Assembly (NCBI RefSeq): GCF_014199265.1 | Contig: NZ_JACIJG010000013.1 | Coordinates: forward strand, 49,933-113,932 | DNA: 64,000 nt | From: Brucella daejeonensis | GTDB taxonomy: Bacteria; Pseudomonadota; Alphaproteobacteria; Rhizobiales; Rhizobiaceae | Direction of reading: 5' to 3' | In this document: positions 56,197 through 63,843 of the stretch, piece by piece | Layout: each line of letters begins with the position of its first letter | How positions within the stretch are numbered: the first letter of the stretch is position 1 | Made by a program: the position numbers and the translations under genes | The notes under the pieces: generated by a model | Told to the model about the DNA's origin: nothing | The model's input: the letters and a program-made list of their open reading frames with translations, nothing else | Database searches by the model: none

Positions 56197-56553
56197 ATGG
56201 CAAAGCTCTCCACGCATGTTCTCGACACTGCACAGGGTGTGCCGGCCGCAGCCATGCGCATCGAACTTTATCGCATGGCCGCAAACGGCACGCCGGAACT
56301 CATCAAGCGCGTCGTGACCAATCTCGATGGCCGGACCGATGCGCCTTTGCTTACGGGCGATGAGATGCGGACCGGCATTTACGAGTTGCAGTTTCATGTC
56401 GCCGAATATTTTGATGGTCGCGGGGCGGAACAGGCCAATCCGCCCTTTCTCGACCTTGTTCCGATCCGTTTCGCGATTGCCGATCCCGAAGGTCATTACC
56501 ATGTGCCGCTCCTCGTCAGCCCGTGGTCATATTCGACCTATCGCGGCAGCTGA
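56197..56553 (+). CDS. hiuH: 5-hydroxyisourate hydrolase (transthyretin-like)
   Basis: HiuH hydrolyses 5-hydroxyisourate formed by urate oxidation. 118 residues, a transthyretin fold: [14 protein letters not shown] near the start, RTDAPLL in the middle, [18 protein letters not shown] at the end, where the C-terminal YRGS tetrapeptide is diagnostic. The ATG at 56197 follows GGGGGAAA; a TTG seven codons earlier overlaps the allA stop. Operon with allA. Confidence 0.93.
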   Translation: MAKLSTHVLDTAQGVPAAAMRIELYRMAANGTPELIKRVVTNLDGRTDAPLLTGDEMRTGIYELQFHVAEYFDGRGAEQANPPFLDLVPIRFAIADPEGHYHVPLLVSPWSYSTYRGS

Positions 56554-56621
56554 GCCGGACTTATCCCCTTCGCGGACAGATGAATTACACTCCTCGCATC
56601 ATCCATTGCGAGGAGTTCTTC

Positions 56622-57458
56622 ATGGACCAGACCCCAAATCTTGAACTACCCTATATTCTGCCAAGCCAGGCGCAAAAGCACGTTACCCACAATGAGGCCC
56701 TGCGCCTGCTCGACGCCATCGTGCATCTGAGCGTCAGGTCGCGCGGCCAGACCGACGCTCCCGCCACTCCCGATAGCGGCGCACGCTATATCGTAGCCAC
56801 ACCGGCTGCGGGACTTTGGCTGGGCAAGGATGGCATGATCGCCTTCTTCGTGGACGGCGGCTGGCTGTTTATCTCACCGGCCGCAGGCTGGCAGGCCTAT
56901 GTCGAGGACGAGGCGCAGCTGCTCGTGTTCGACGGCGCTGTCTGGAATGGCGTGTCATCGATCCCGGAAAGCATGACCCTGTCCATGCTCGGCGTTCAGG
57001 CGACTGCCGATGCGGTCAACCGTCTGGTGATCTCGTCCGAGGCGAGCCTTTTCAACAATGCCGGTGCGGGCCATCAGATAAAGGTGAATAAGCAGGCATT
57101 GGCGGACACGGCAAGCCTTCTTTATCAGACCAACTGGACGGGCTTTGCCGAAATGGGCCTGAACGGCAGCAACGATTTCAGCGTAAAGGTCAGCGACGAT
57201 GCGGGCCAATGGCGGGAGGCGGTCAAGGTTGACCATTCGACCGGCAATGTGGCCATCGGCTCGGTCTGGCCGCAGACCCGGCTTCAGGTCGATGGCCCCA
57301 TCCGGCCGGCTTCCTATACGGTCGCGGCGTTGCCTCCGGCGGGCAGCCATGGTGCGGGGGCGCTGGTTTTCGTCTCCGACGGTTCTTCGGGCACGGAACT
57401 GGTCTATTCCGATGGCACAGGCTGGCGCAGCGTGCGTACCGGAACGGCAATCGCCTGA
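56622..57458 (+). CDS. DUF2793 protein with phage-tail-like C-terminus
   Basis: 278 residues. The N-terminal DUF2793 domain is clear (LELPYILPSQAQKHVTHNEALRLLDAIVHL, GARYIVATPAAGLWLGKDGMIAFFVDGGW). The C-terminal part resembles phage tail-fibre modules (LYQTNWTGFAEMGLNGSNDFSVKVS, GNVAIGSVWPQTRLQVDGP, YTVAALPPAG). DUF2793 proteins occur in gene transfer agents and prophages of alphaproteobacteria, but no other phage gene is nearby, so this is probably a domesticated or stray copy. GAGGAG precedes the ATG; 69 bp after hiuH. Confidence 0.78.
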   Translation: MDQTPNLELPYILPSQAQKHVTHNEALRLLDAIVHLSVRSRGQTDAPATPDSGARYIVATPAAGLWLGKDGMIAFFVDGGWLFISPAAGWQAYVEDEAQLLVFDGAVWNGVSSIPESMTLSMLGVQATADAVNRLVISSEASLFNNAGAGHQIKVNKQALADTASLLYQTNWTGFAEMGLNGSNDFSVKVSDDAGQWREAVKVDHSTGNVAIGSVWPQTRLQVDGPIRPASYTVAALPPAGSHGAGALVFVSDGSSGTELVYSDGTGWRSVRTGTAIA

Positions 57459-57663
57459 TGACGTGTGCAGCGGTCTGGTCTGCACGGTCGCCCAAGGTCT
57501 GTTAACTCCATGCAATAGCAATTGATATGGCTCTGCCGGAGGACTCGTGTTAACGGTGGCGGGAAACTGAAACGGATCGTAACCGCAATAGTAGCATGAA
57601 TAGCCTTATGGCGCTGGAATCGTTCCGGTATTTCTCTCCGATGGAGAGCGGGATAACACGCGT

Positions 57664-59532
57664 ATGAGTTTGAAATATCCATGGCAAAGATTGGCGCTGC
57701 TGCCCCGCGCCAGTAAACAGGTCATATTGGTGCTGAGCGACTGCGTCCTGCTTTTGCTCAGTGCCTATCTGGCCTTTGTCATTCGTCTGGGGTTCGTTTT
57801 CGCGCCGAACAGAGCGCAGACATTCCTGATCTTCATCGCGCCCATTCTCGCCATCCCCGTGTTTATCCGTTTCGGGCTCTATCGGGCGATCATCCGCTAC
57901 CTTGCCGAACGTGCGATCTGGCCGATCTTCCAGGCGACTGCCGTCGCATCCCTTTTCTGGGTCGCGCTGGTGTTCCTGACGGAGCTTTATGGCGGCACCG
58001 GCTTGCCGCGTTCGGTTCCCTTGCTGTACTGGCTCCTGAGCACGGTCCTGATAGCCGCGAGCCGGTTCGGCGCGAAATGGCTGTTGCGCAGTTCGGAAAC
58101 GGGCAAGCATTATACCAGCTCCGCGCTCATCATTGGCGTCGGGGAGCCGGCGCGCCAGCTTGCGACGGCGCTGCGCAGTCACAGCGATACCCTTGTTGTC
58201 GGCTTTGTGGACCCCAGCGACCAGTTGAATGGCATGGACGTCATCGGCCTGCGTGTTTATGGCGTCGGAAGTATTCCGACACTGGTGGAAAATTACGGCA
58301 TCAAGCAGGTGGTCGTCTCCGAGCCGGGGCTCGATCAAAAGCAAAGGCAGGACTTCGCGCGTCTTCTGGGTCGCCTGCCGGTCAATACGCGCATTCTTCC
58401 GCCCATCGCAGACCTGACGACAGGCAAATACCTTGTCAGTTCGCTGCGCAATGTGGAGATCGACGATCTGCTCGGGCGTTCGCCCGTTCCGCCGGATGTG
58501 GCTTTGCTGAACGACGTCGTGCAGGGACGACGCATCATGGTCACGGGGGCGGGCGGCTCCATCGGAAGCCAGTTGTGCCGCACGATCGCCCAATGGAACC
58601 CGGCCTGCATCCTGTTGTTTGAATCGAGCGAATTCGCGCTTTACAATATCGACAGGCAGTTGAGGCAGATTGCCAGTTGCGAAATCGTGCCGATTCTCGG
58701 TTCGGTGCGTGACCGCTCCTGCGTCGAGAAGGCCCTGCGCGATTACAATATAGATACAGTCTACCATTGCGCGGCCTACAAGCATGTGCCGCTGGTCGAG
58801 AAGAATTCGCTGATCGGCATCCATAACAACGTTTTTGGCACGCTGGAGGTCGCAGAAGCTGCTCTCCAGACCGATGTGGAACGTTTTGTCCTGATTTCCT
58901 CCGATAAGGCTGTGCGTCCGACCAATGTGATGGGCGCGACCAAGCGCTGGGCCGAACTGGTCGTCTACTATTACGGTATGCTGGCGGAGCAGGTCGGAAA
59001 GAAGAAAGCTTTTTATTCCGTCCGTTTCGGCAATGTGTTGGGGTCCAACGGTTCTGTTGTCCCGCTTTTCCGCGAGCAGATCGGAAATGGTGGACCGATC
59101 ACCCTGACGCATGAGGACATGACGCGTTATTTCATGTCGATCAAGGAAGCTGCGGAACTCATCGTGCAATCGGGCGGTATTGCCGAATCCGGCGACACGG
59201 TTCTGCTGGAAATGGGGGAGCCGGTTAAAATCCGCGACCTGGCCGAGAATATGGTTCTTCTGGCGGGACTGACTGTCCGCAACGAGGAAAACCCCCAGGG
59301 CGACATTGCCATCGAGATCACGGGAATTCGTGAAGGTGAGAAAATGTACGAAGAGCTCTTCTATGAGCCTTCAATGGCGCAGCCGACACGCCACCCGAAG
59401 ATCATGCGCGCGCCGCAGGGCAACAAGGCGGCGGTGGACGTGCCTGCCAGCCTGACAGCGCTTCGTGCGGCGATGGAGAGCGGCGACGTAGCGGCTGTGC
59501 GCAAAGTGCTTTTCGACGTCATAGCTTCCTGA
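57664..59532 (+). CDS. wbkD: Nucleotide-sugar 4,6-dehydratase/epimerase, WbkD/WbpM-like membrane protein
   Basis: 622 residues. The N-terminal part has four membrane helices (CVLLLLSAYLAFVIRLGFVF onward) and a CoA-binding-like domain; the C-terminal SDR domain has GAGGSIGSQL for NAD and the modified active site of the CapD/WbpM class (SSDKAVRPTNVMGATKRWAEL, Met replacing Tyr). Such enzymes make UDP-4-keto-6-deoxy sugars for QuiNAc or FucNAc, the starter or branch sugars of O-polysaccharide. The symbol follows Brucella, where wbkD and wbkF lie side by side. It is convergent with the wbkF-like gene, and the two 3' ends overlap by 14 bp. Confidence 0.85.
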   Translation: MSLKYPWQRLALLPRASKQVILVLSDCVLLLLSAYLAFVIRLGFVFAPNRAQTFLIFIAPILAIPVFIRFGLYRAIIRYLAERAIWPIFQATAVASLFWVALVFLTELYGGTGLPRSVPLLYWLLSTVLIAASRFGAKWLLRSSETGKHYTSSALIIGVGEPARQLATALRSHSDTLVVGFVDPSDQLNGMDVIGLRVYGVGSIPTLVENYGIKQVVVSEPGLDQKQRQDFARLLGRLPVNTRILPPIADLTTGKYLVSSLRNVEIDDLLGRSPVPPDVALLNDVVQGRRIMVTGAGGSIGSQLCRTIAQWNPACILLFESSEFALYNIDRQLRQIASCEIVPILGSVRDRSCVEKALRDYNIDTVYHCAAYKHVPLVEKNSLIGIHNNVFGTLEVAEAALQTDVERFVLISSDKAVRPTNVMGATKRWAELVVYYYGMLAEQVGKKKAFYSVRFGNVLGSNGSVVPLFREQIGNGGPITLTHEDMTRYFMSIKEAAELIVQSGGIAESGDTVLLEMGEPVKIRDLAENMVLLAGLTVRNEENPQGDIAIEITGIREGEKMYEELFYEPSMAQPTRHPKIMRAPQGNKAAVDVPASLTALRAAMESGDVAAVRKVLFDVIAS

Positions 59533-60526
59533 AACGGCCCCGGAAGTCCAGAAGCAGGACCAGCGTCGCCACAACGGCGACCAGCAGGAACGCGATCCGG
59601 GCAAGCATATGGTCCAGCGCCAGCATGGCGACTGCGCAAACGATAAGGATCAGGTTCAAAAACGCGACATGGCCGACCACCTTGGGGACGCTCCAGCCCG
59701 AGCGTTTAGCGGCCTGATAGGCGTGTTTCGAATGCGCTTTCAGAATGTTCTCGCCCTGGCTCAAACGCATCGCGATCGTCGTCCCGGCATCGAGAACGTA
59801 ATAAAGCGGCAGGATCAGCGCGGCAGCCAGATTTGTCTCGCGAGCAAGCAGGAGCAGCGCTGTCCCGGCGATAAGGCCGAGCGGCAGACTGCCGGAATCA
59901 CCGAGAAACACTTTTGCCGGTGGGCGGTTGAAGAAGGCGAAGCCCAGCAAACCGCCCGCTGCGACAGTGCCGATGCCTCCGCTTTCCAATCCGGCCAGCC
60001 CGACTGCGGCCAGAATGCCCACACCCAGCAAAGGCAGGCCGATGCCTGCGGCGGTCATCAGGTCGAGGCCGTCCATGAAATTGGTGACATTGATCGCAAC
60101 CAGCAGCGCGAAGACGATCAGAACGCCTTCCAGCCAATGGGGCAGGAGGCCGGGCAGTAACCGGAATTCAGGCCCCAGGCCGTAGAAGACCAGCCCGGCG
60201 GCAAGGATTTGCGAGCCGAGCCTGATGGCTTCGGACAACTCATAGCGGTCGTCCAGTCCGCCGACGATCCATAACAGAAGCGATGCCGCCGAAAGGCAAA
60301 GGACGAGAAGCGCGTTCACCTCCAGATCGGGAGCGAAGATCAGCAGCGTTATGATGATCGCGGGAATTAGGGCCAGTCCGCCGATCTGCCGCGCTGCGAC
60401 GCTGTGATTTGATCGCGACGTGATGCGCGCGCCAAGAAAGCTCGATGGCAGCAGCCGGTTCAGCAAATAAAGGCCGATGGCACACAGGACGGCGCTAACA
60501 AGGAACGAAATCAGCAAAAACAGCAT
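59519..60526 (-). CDS. wbkF: Undecaprenyl-phosphate sugar-1-phosphate transferase, WbkF/WecA-like
   Basis: 335 residues, about ten to eleven membrane helices of the MraY/WecA family: GGLDDRYELSEAIRLGSQ, NVTNFMDGLDLM, FNRPPAKVFLGDSGSLPLGL (acidic cluster binding Mg and nucleotide) and SKHAYQ. It would place the first N-acetyl-aminosugar phosphate on undecaprenyl phosphate to start O-polysaccharide synthesis. The ATG at 60526 (MLFLLISFLVSAVLC) is assumed; the ribosome binding site is weak and a GTG three codons earlier is possible. The open frame continues through the tRNA-Gln gene, which cannot be coding. Confidence 0.85.
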   Translation of the reverse strand: MLFLLISFLVSAVLCAIGLYLLNRLLPSSFLGARITSRSNHSVAARQIGGLALIPAIIITLLIFAPDLEVNALLVLCLSAASLLLWIVGGLDDRYELSEAIRLGSQILAAGLVFYGLGPEFRLLPGLLPHWLEGVLIVFALLVAINVTNFMDGLDLMTAAGIGLPLLGVGILAAVGLAGLESGGIGTVAAGGLLGFAFFNRPPAKVFLGDSGSLPLGLIAGTALLLLARETNLAAALILPLYYVLDAGTTIAMRLSQGENILKAHSKHAYQAAKRSGWSVPKVVGHVAFLNLILIVCAVAMLALDHMLARIAFLLVAVVATLVLLLDFRGRFRKL

Positions 60527-60743
60527 AGCGAACACCAGAAACCAGTTTGTATCAGGAAGTAACAGCTTTGCGGCGGGACGCAAATCGCCGGTTCTGCTTT
60601 TGGCCGCATAGCGGTGGATAGACGGTCGGAAAGCGTGTGAGCCGCGCCCTGTAAACCCGTGTTGGATTCCGTCATTAGATGATTGCACTTGATTATCGAA
60701 GCGGTTATAAGGCCGCGCAACCAAGTGCTTCGGCACGATTTGT

Positions 60744-60818
60744 TGGGGCGTAGCCAAGTGGTAAGGCAGCGGTTTTTGGTACCGCCATTCCCTGGTTCGA
60801 ATCCAGGCGCCCCAGCCA
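60744..60818 (+). tRNA. tRNA-Gln (anticodon UUG)
   Basis: TGGGGCG at the 5' end pairs with CGCCCCA at the 3' end; discriminator G and encoded CCA follow. The D arm is AGCCAAGTGGTAAGGC, the anticodon arm GCGGTTTTTGGTACCGC with TTG, and the T arm CTGGTTCGAATCCAG. The last core gene before the accessory segment; tRNA 3' ends are frequent integration sites. Confidence 0.95.
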
Positions 60819-60856
60819 TTCAAAATTATCCAATAAAAACAATGATGTTTTAATAC

Positions 60857-60908
60857 ACCGGAACACCAAACCGGAACACTTTACCGACTCATAAAACCGG
60901 AACACTGC
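60857..60908. repeat. Four 13-bp iteron-like direct repeats
   Basis: ACCGGAACAC occurs at 60857, 60870 and 60896. The position that would be the third of four (60883) holds the diverged ACCGACTCAT, so four units repeat with exact 13-bp phase. They start 38 bp after the tRNA-Gln CCA end. Phased short direct repeats here suggest integrase arm sites or replication iterons. Confidence 0.75.
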
Positions 60909-61007
60909 CTGTGGATAACCAATAAGATATATAACACGTCTGGATTGAAGCGTTCTCGATTCTCTACCATTATGACCAATTGGGGTTATTGCTAACTAGG
61001 GGGTACG

Positions 61008-61913
61008 GTGCGTAAAACAATCCACTACAGACGAGTAGAGTGGTTTAATCAGCAGCCAAATGATGACGTGGTTGTGTTTCTGACTGAAGCACTAGCTGGC
61101 CGACCTCATGTTGATGCAACCCGCTTCCCCATTGCTGGAGAGACTTGCGAAGTTCGTCATCGAGATAATCGCGATGGTAAACTTTGTATCCACCTTTCGA
61201 CATATGTGAATGGTTCTAGAAAGGGCGTAACGCCACAAGTCCTAGGTCTGGAAAATGCTGACTTAGATGACGCTCCTGCGCCAGACGGTGCTGAGTTTAC
61301 GGAACGTGAGATTGTTATTGTGCTTACTCAGGATGCCGTTGCATTCGTCACGCAAGGGCACGTTCATCCAAAGTTTGTCGAGCGGGCGATACGTGGTTTG
61401 CTATTGTTGGAACATGGTGCCGAGGTCAGCAATCGATTTTCATTAGCGGCCAGAGCTGATCCAGCGGTTGTTCAGCGCTTGCTGGATGAAGGTGTTCAAC
61501 TCCTAGATATGGGTTTATCCCTAAATCAGGCAGAAGCTGATCAAATAATTGAAGGGCAACCGGAGTCTATTACCGAAAGTATAGGTAGAACTATCAAGGA
61601 TGCGCTATCGGCAAGGTTTCACGCAGAATTGTCGGATGATGATATCGATTCATTGGCCAGTGCAAACGCGCACTTAGTTCTTAATTTTAAGAAAAGTGCG
61701 CCTTTAAACCAAATTGAAAGCTTAACCACCTTAGCCGAAAGTGTGATAGAGGGTGATGAGCAATTTAAGATTAAGACGGTCCGAGGAAATTATTTTACAC
61801 GAGATCAACTCCTATTAAAGAATACGTACACTCAACCCGGAGGCGCCGCTTATCTCAGTTTCGTTCTAGCGTGGGATAATGCGATCCAGTTTCTGAATGA
61901 CGTTGATGAATAA
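61008..61913 (+). CDS. Accessory protein of unknown function, cassette gene 1
   Basis: 301 residues, soluble, acidic. An N-terminal part (HYRRVEWFNQQPNDDVVVFLTEALAG, then CEVRHRDNRDGKLCIHLSTYV) is followed by an acidic bridge (ENADLDDAPAPDGAEFTEREI), a beta-rich middle (IVIVLTQDAVAFVTQGHVH) and a helical half (ERAIRGLLLLEHGAEVS, then RLLDEGVQLLDMGLSLNQAEADQI). No catalytic motif I can name. It starts at a GTG behind CTAGGGGG and overlaps the next gene. Lower G+C than the core. A two-gene cassette next to a tRNA and an HUH protein suggests a mobile-element cargo, possibly defence; this is inference. Confidence 0.7.
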   Translation: MRKTIHYRRVEWFNQQPNDDVVVFLTEALAGRPHVDATRFPIAGETCEVRHRDNRDGKLCIHLSTYVNGSRKGVTPQVLGLENADLDDAPAPDGAEFTEREIVIVLTQDAVAFVTQGHVHPKFVERAIRGLLLLEHGAEVSNRFSLAARADPAVVQRLLDEGVQLLDMGLSLNQAEADQIIEGQPESITESIGRTIKDALSARFHAELSDDDIDSLASANAHLVLNFKKSAPLNQIESLTTLAESVIEGDEQFKIKTVRGNYFTRDQLLLKNTYTQPGGAAYLSFVLAWDNAIQFLNDVDE

Positions 61914-62403
61914 GAAAAAGCGAGAAATTGAATATGGAAGAATCGCGTATGCTGCGAGCGGCGTACTGATTTCGCTTGGGCTTTCATATTTATTTTCTGA
62001 CCGATTAAAGAATACCGCTGACATAATTTCTTATGTCGCAACCGTATTCTCTATTCTAGCTGGCGTCGTTATAGCAATTGTTTCAATACTTGGTGAGCCG
62101 AGTATGATTGCAGAGAGTTCGTGGCGTAAGGATTTTTACGCTGCGAAAGAAATACAAAGAAAAATCCATCGTCACACGGATGTATTTGTTCTTTATATCG
62201 TTCTTCTTTCTGCGTTATTTGTATTTTCGCTATTGAGTCCTAGTGATTCAATATTCAAATACATACAGTCATCCTGCTTTTTCTTGATTTCTTTATCTTT
62301 CTGGATGTCTCTTAGTTTACCATTTTCATTGAAGGCCATTCAGCAGAAGAGAATGAATAAGGCGATAGCCTCCCGACAAAAATCACAAGGTGAATCCAAG
62401 TAA
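61897..62403 (+). CDS. Four-helix membrane protein, cassette gene 2
   Basis: 168 residues. A basic N-terminus (MNKKKREIEYGR) is followed by helices at about 15-34, 43-66, 96-114 and 124-145, with a charged cytoplasmic loop between 2 and 3 (SSWRKDFYAAKEIQRKIHRHTD) and a basic tail. No family recognised. It overlaps gene 1 by 17 bp (or 8 bp if the second ATG, 61906, is used), so translation is probably coupled and the products may work together. The sequence is markedly A+T-rich compared with the core genes. Confidence 0.7.
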   Translation: MTLMNKKKREIEYGRIAYAASGVLISLGLSYLFSDRLKNTADIISYVATVFSILAGVVIAIVSILGEPSMIAESSWRKDFYAAKEIQRKIHRHTDVFVLYIVLLSALFVFSLLSPSDSIFKYIQSSCFFLISLSFWMSLSLPFSLKAIQQKRMNKAIASRQKSQGESK

Positions 62404-62430
62404 GAATTGTGCAGAACTATCGCCTATCGA

Positions 62431-62925
62431 TCAAGCAGCGCTCTGGCGCTCTGCCTCATCACCGGGAACAACATTCAGGTGCTTCACAAGCGCCAAGCCA
62501 ATCTCACTCATCGGATCGTAGCCAAGTCCAGCGCCATCATTGTAGGGCGCTAGAATAATATCTCGTATTTCCGCCATGGCGGCTTGCCAACGCGTTTCAT
62601 CAATCAAAATGGGTTGAGGGACTCCAGAATCAGAAACGCTCTCAGTGACTCGCTGTGTGGATTCTGGAATCGGTGCGGTATTCTGTGTTTCGTTAGCCGC
62701 TTCTGTCAGGAAGTTCGCCAGCCCTTCATTGTATCCGCATAGGTGCTGAATACACGCATCAAGGACGGCGGTGCGTTGTGCATCTGCGAAGATCGCCTTG
62801 AACGTGTCCGGGTGCGCACCGAGCGGGATAATGCCCGCAACTTTAATGATTGCCGAGGTTGCAGCCATCATCAGGCCGGTGATCTCGTTCGTCTGGTCTT
62901 GGGTAAGGAAAGGTACGACGGTCAT
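62431..62925 (-). CDS. Accessory hypothetical protein
   Basis: 164 residues. It begins MTVVPFLTQDQTNEITGLMMAATSAIIKVAG, with a helical core (HPDTFKAIFADAQRTAVLDACIQHLCGYNEGLANFLTEAANE), a Thr/Ser/Pro-rich linker, and RWQAAMAEIRDIILAPYNDGAGLGYDPM near the end. Good ribosome binding site CTAGGAGT before the ATG. No motif recognised; it lies downstream of the HUH gene on the same strand, so it could be part of the same unit. Confidence 0.6.
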   Translation of the reverse strand: MTVVPFLTQDQTNEITGLMMAATSAIIKVAGIIPLGAHPDTFKAIFADAQRTAVLDACIQHLCGYNEGLANFLTEAANETQNTAPIPESTQRVTESVSDSGVPQPILIDETRWQAAMAEIRDIILAPYNDGAGLGYDPMSEIGLALVKHLNVVPGDEAERQSAA

Positions 62926-63040
62926 AAATTCTACTCCTAGTGTTGCATGGTGCGCGTCGGCGCTGTGTGCATATGGATAGGAATAGACTTCTGTCTAATC
63001 AAGCATAAAATGCAAAACTAACGAAAAGATACTTTTTAAT

Positions 63041-63056
63041 AACTAATTGATTAGTT
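63041..63056. repeat. Palindrome AACTAAT-TG-ATTAGTT
   Basis: Two perfect 7-bp arms directly after the stop of the HUH-type gene. It may be a weak terminator or a protein-binding site. Confidence 0.45.
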
Positions 63057-63060
63057 AGTT

Positions 63061-63843
63061 TTACTTTGCATTTGTCCGGTTGTTATCGTGGAGCGCCTTG
63101 ATTAATTGCTTCAATTCGCCGGATATAGCTGTAATTCCCTTTAGGTTGTGCTCCATTTTGCTACGCGTCTCTTTTGCCGACTTCTCTAGGTAATAGAAAT
63201 ATCGCAAAGGATCATAAAGCGGCGCTACGTGGCTTTGTGTGCCTGTTCCTGTGGAGCCGCCAGCTTTGTTTAAAACACTGTGCAATCGCTGCTCTATGCC
63301 TGTGCGCTCCATTTCCGGGATTATGATAGCGCCGTGAATGTGAAGCGTACCTTCCTTAGAAAACTCAAACCGGAAGCTGTAGGGTAAAACTTTCCCGAAC
63401 TCCTGTTTGAGTGCCGGACGCAAGTGATCCCTGCAAAAAACTGTTGCCGGATCGCTGGCCGCTAAAAGCTTCCACGCTAATTGTGCCGAGAACGTAAGCC
63501 GGAAGCTGTAGCCCCCATGGCGCTCAGTTTCGATAAAACTTAGTGCAAGCTTGTCATTGAGATTAAGATCGTGCCAGCGCCTTCTGAATGGGTCTGGCAG
63601 TTCTTCTATGGTGCGACTGGTTATTGCAGGACGCGGTTTAATGCCGTCAGGTGTGTGAAGCGGCTCGTTCTTGGCAAGTGTGAATAATGTAGGTTTTGGC
63701 GTGATTTTTTGGTTTTTGGTTTTTAGGCCTGTTTTTGGATGATTTGTGAATGGTGTTTTTAGGGTGTTTTGCGTGGTATTGTTATTAGTATTAATTATTT
63801 TAAGTGAGGCACCATTCTGCGGCACATGCTGAATAACCTGCAT
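63061..63843 (-). CDS. HUH-type endonuclease-like (Rep/relaxase superfamily) protein
   Basis: 260 residues. About 70 residues of Asn/Thr/Lys-rich leader precede a domain with three motifs in the right order: GYSFRLTFSAQL (motif 1, about 112-123), GTLHIHGAIIIPE (the HUH metal site), and LRYFYYLEKSAKET (motif 3 with Tyr and Lys for the nick). These are the marks of the HUH superfamily that starts rolling-circle replication or conjugative transfer; a Gp2-like inovirus/satellite Rep is another possibility. No helicase domain follows. Start with weak CCCGGA-type ribosome binding site. Confidence 0.65.
   Translation of the reverse strand: MQVIQHVPQNGASLKIINTNNNTTQNTLKTPFTNHPKTGLKTKNQKITPKPTLFTLAKNEPLHTPDGIKPRPAITSRTIEELPDPFRRRWHDLNLNDKLALSFIETERHGGYSFRLTFSAQLAWKLLAASDPATVFCRDHLRPALKQEFGKVLPYSFRFEFSKEGTLHIHGAIIIPEMERTGIEQRLHSVLNKAGGSTGTGTQSHVAPLYDPLRYFYYLEKSAKETRSKMEHNLKGITAISGELKQLIKALHDNNRTNAK

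Noticed and set aside
57550..59169. 539-codon open frame on the minus strand
   Set aside because: Antisense to the wbkD-like gene; Gln/Asp/Arg-rich without motifs.
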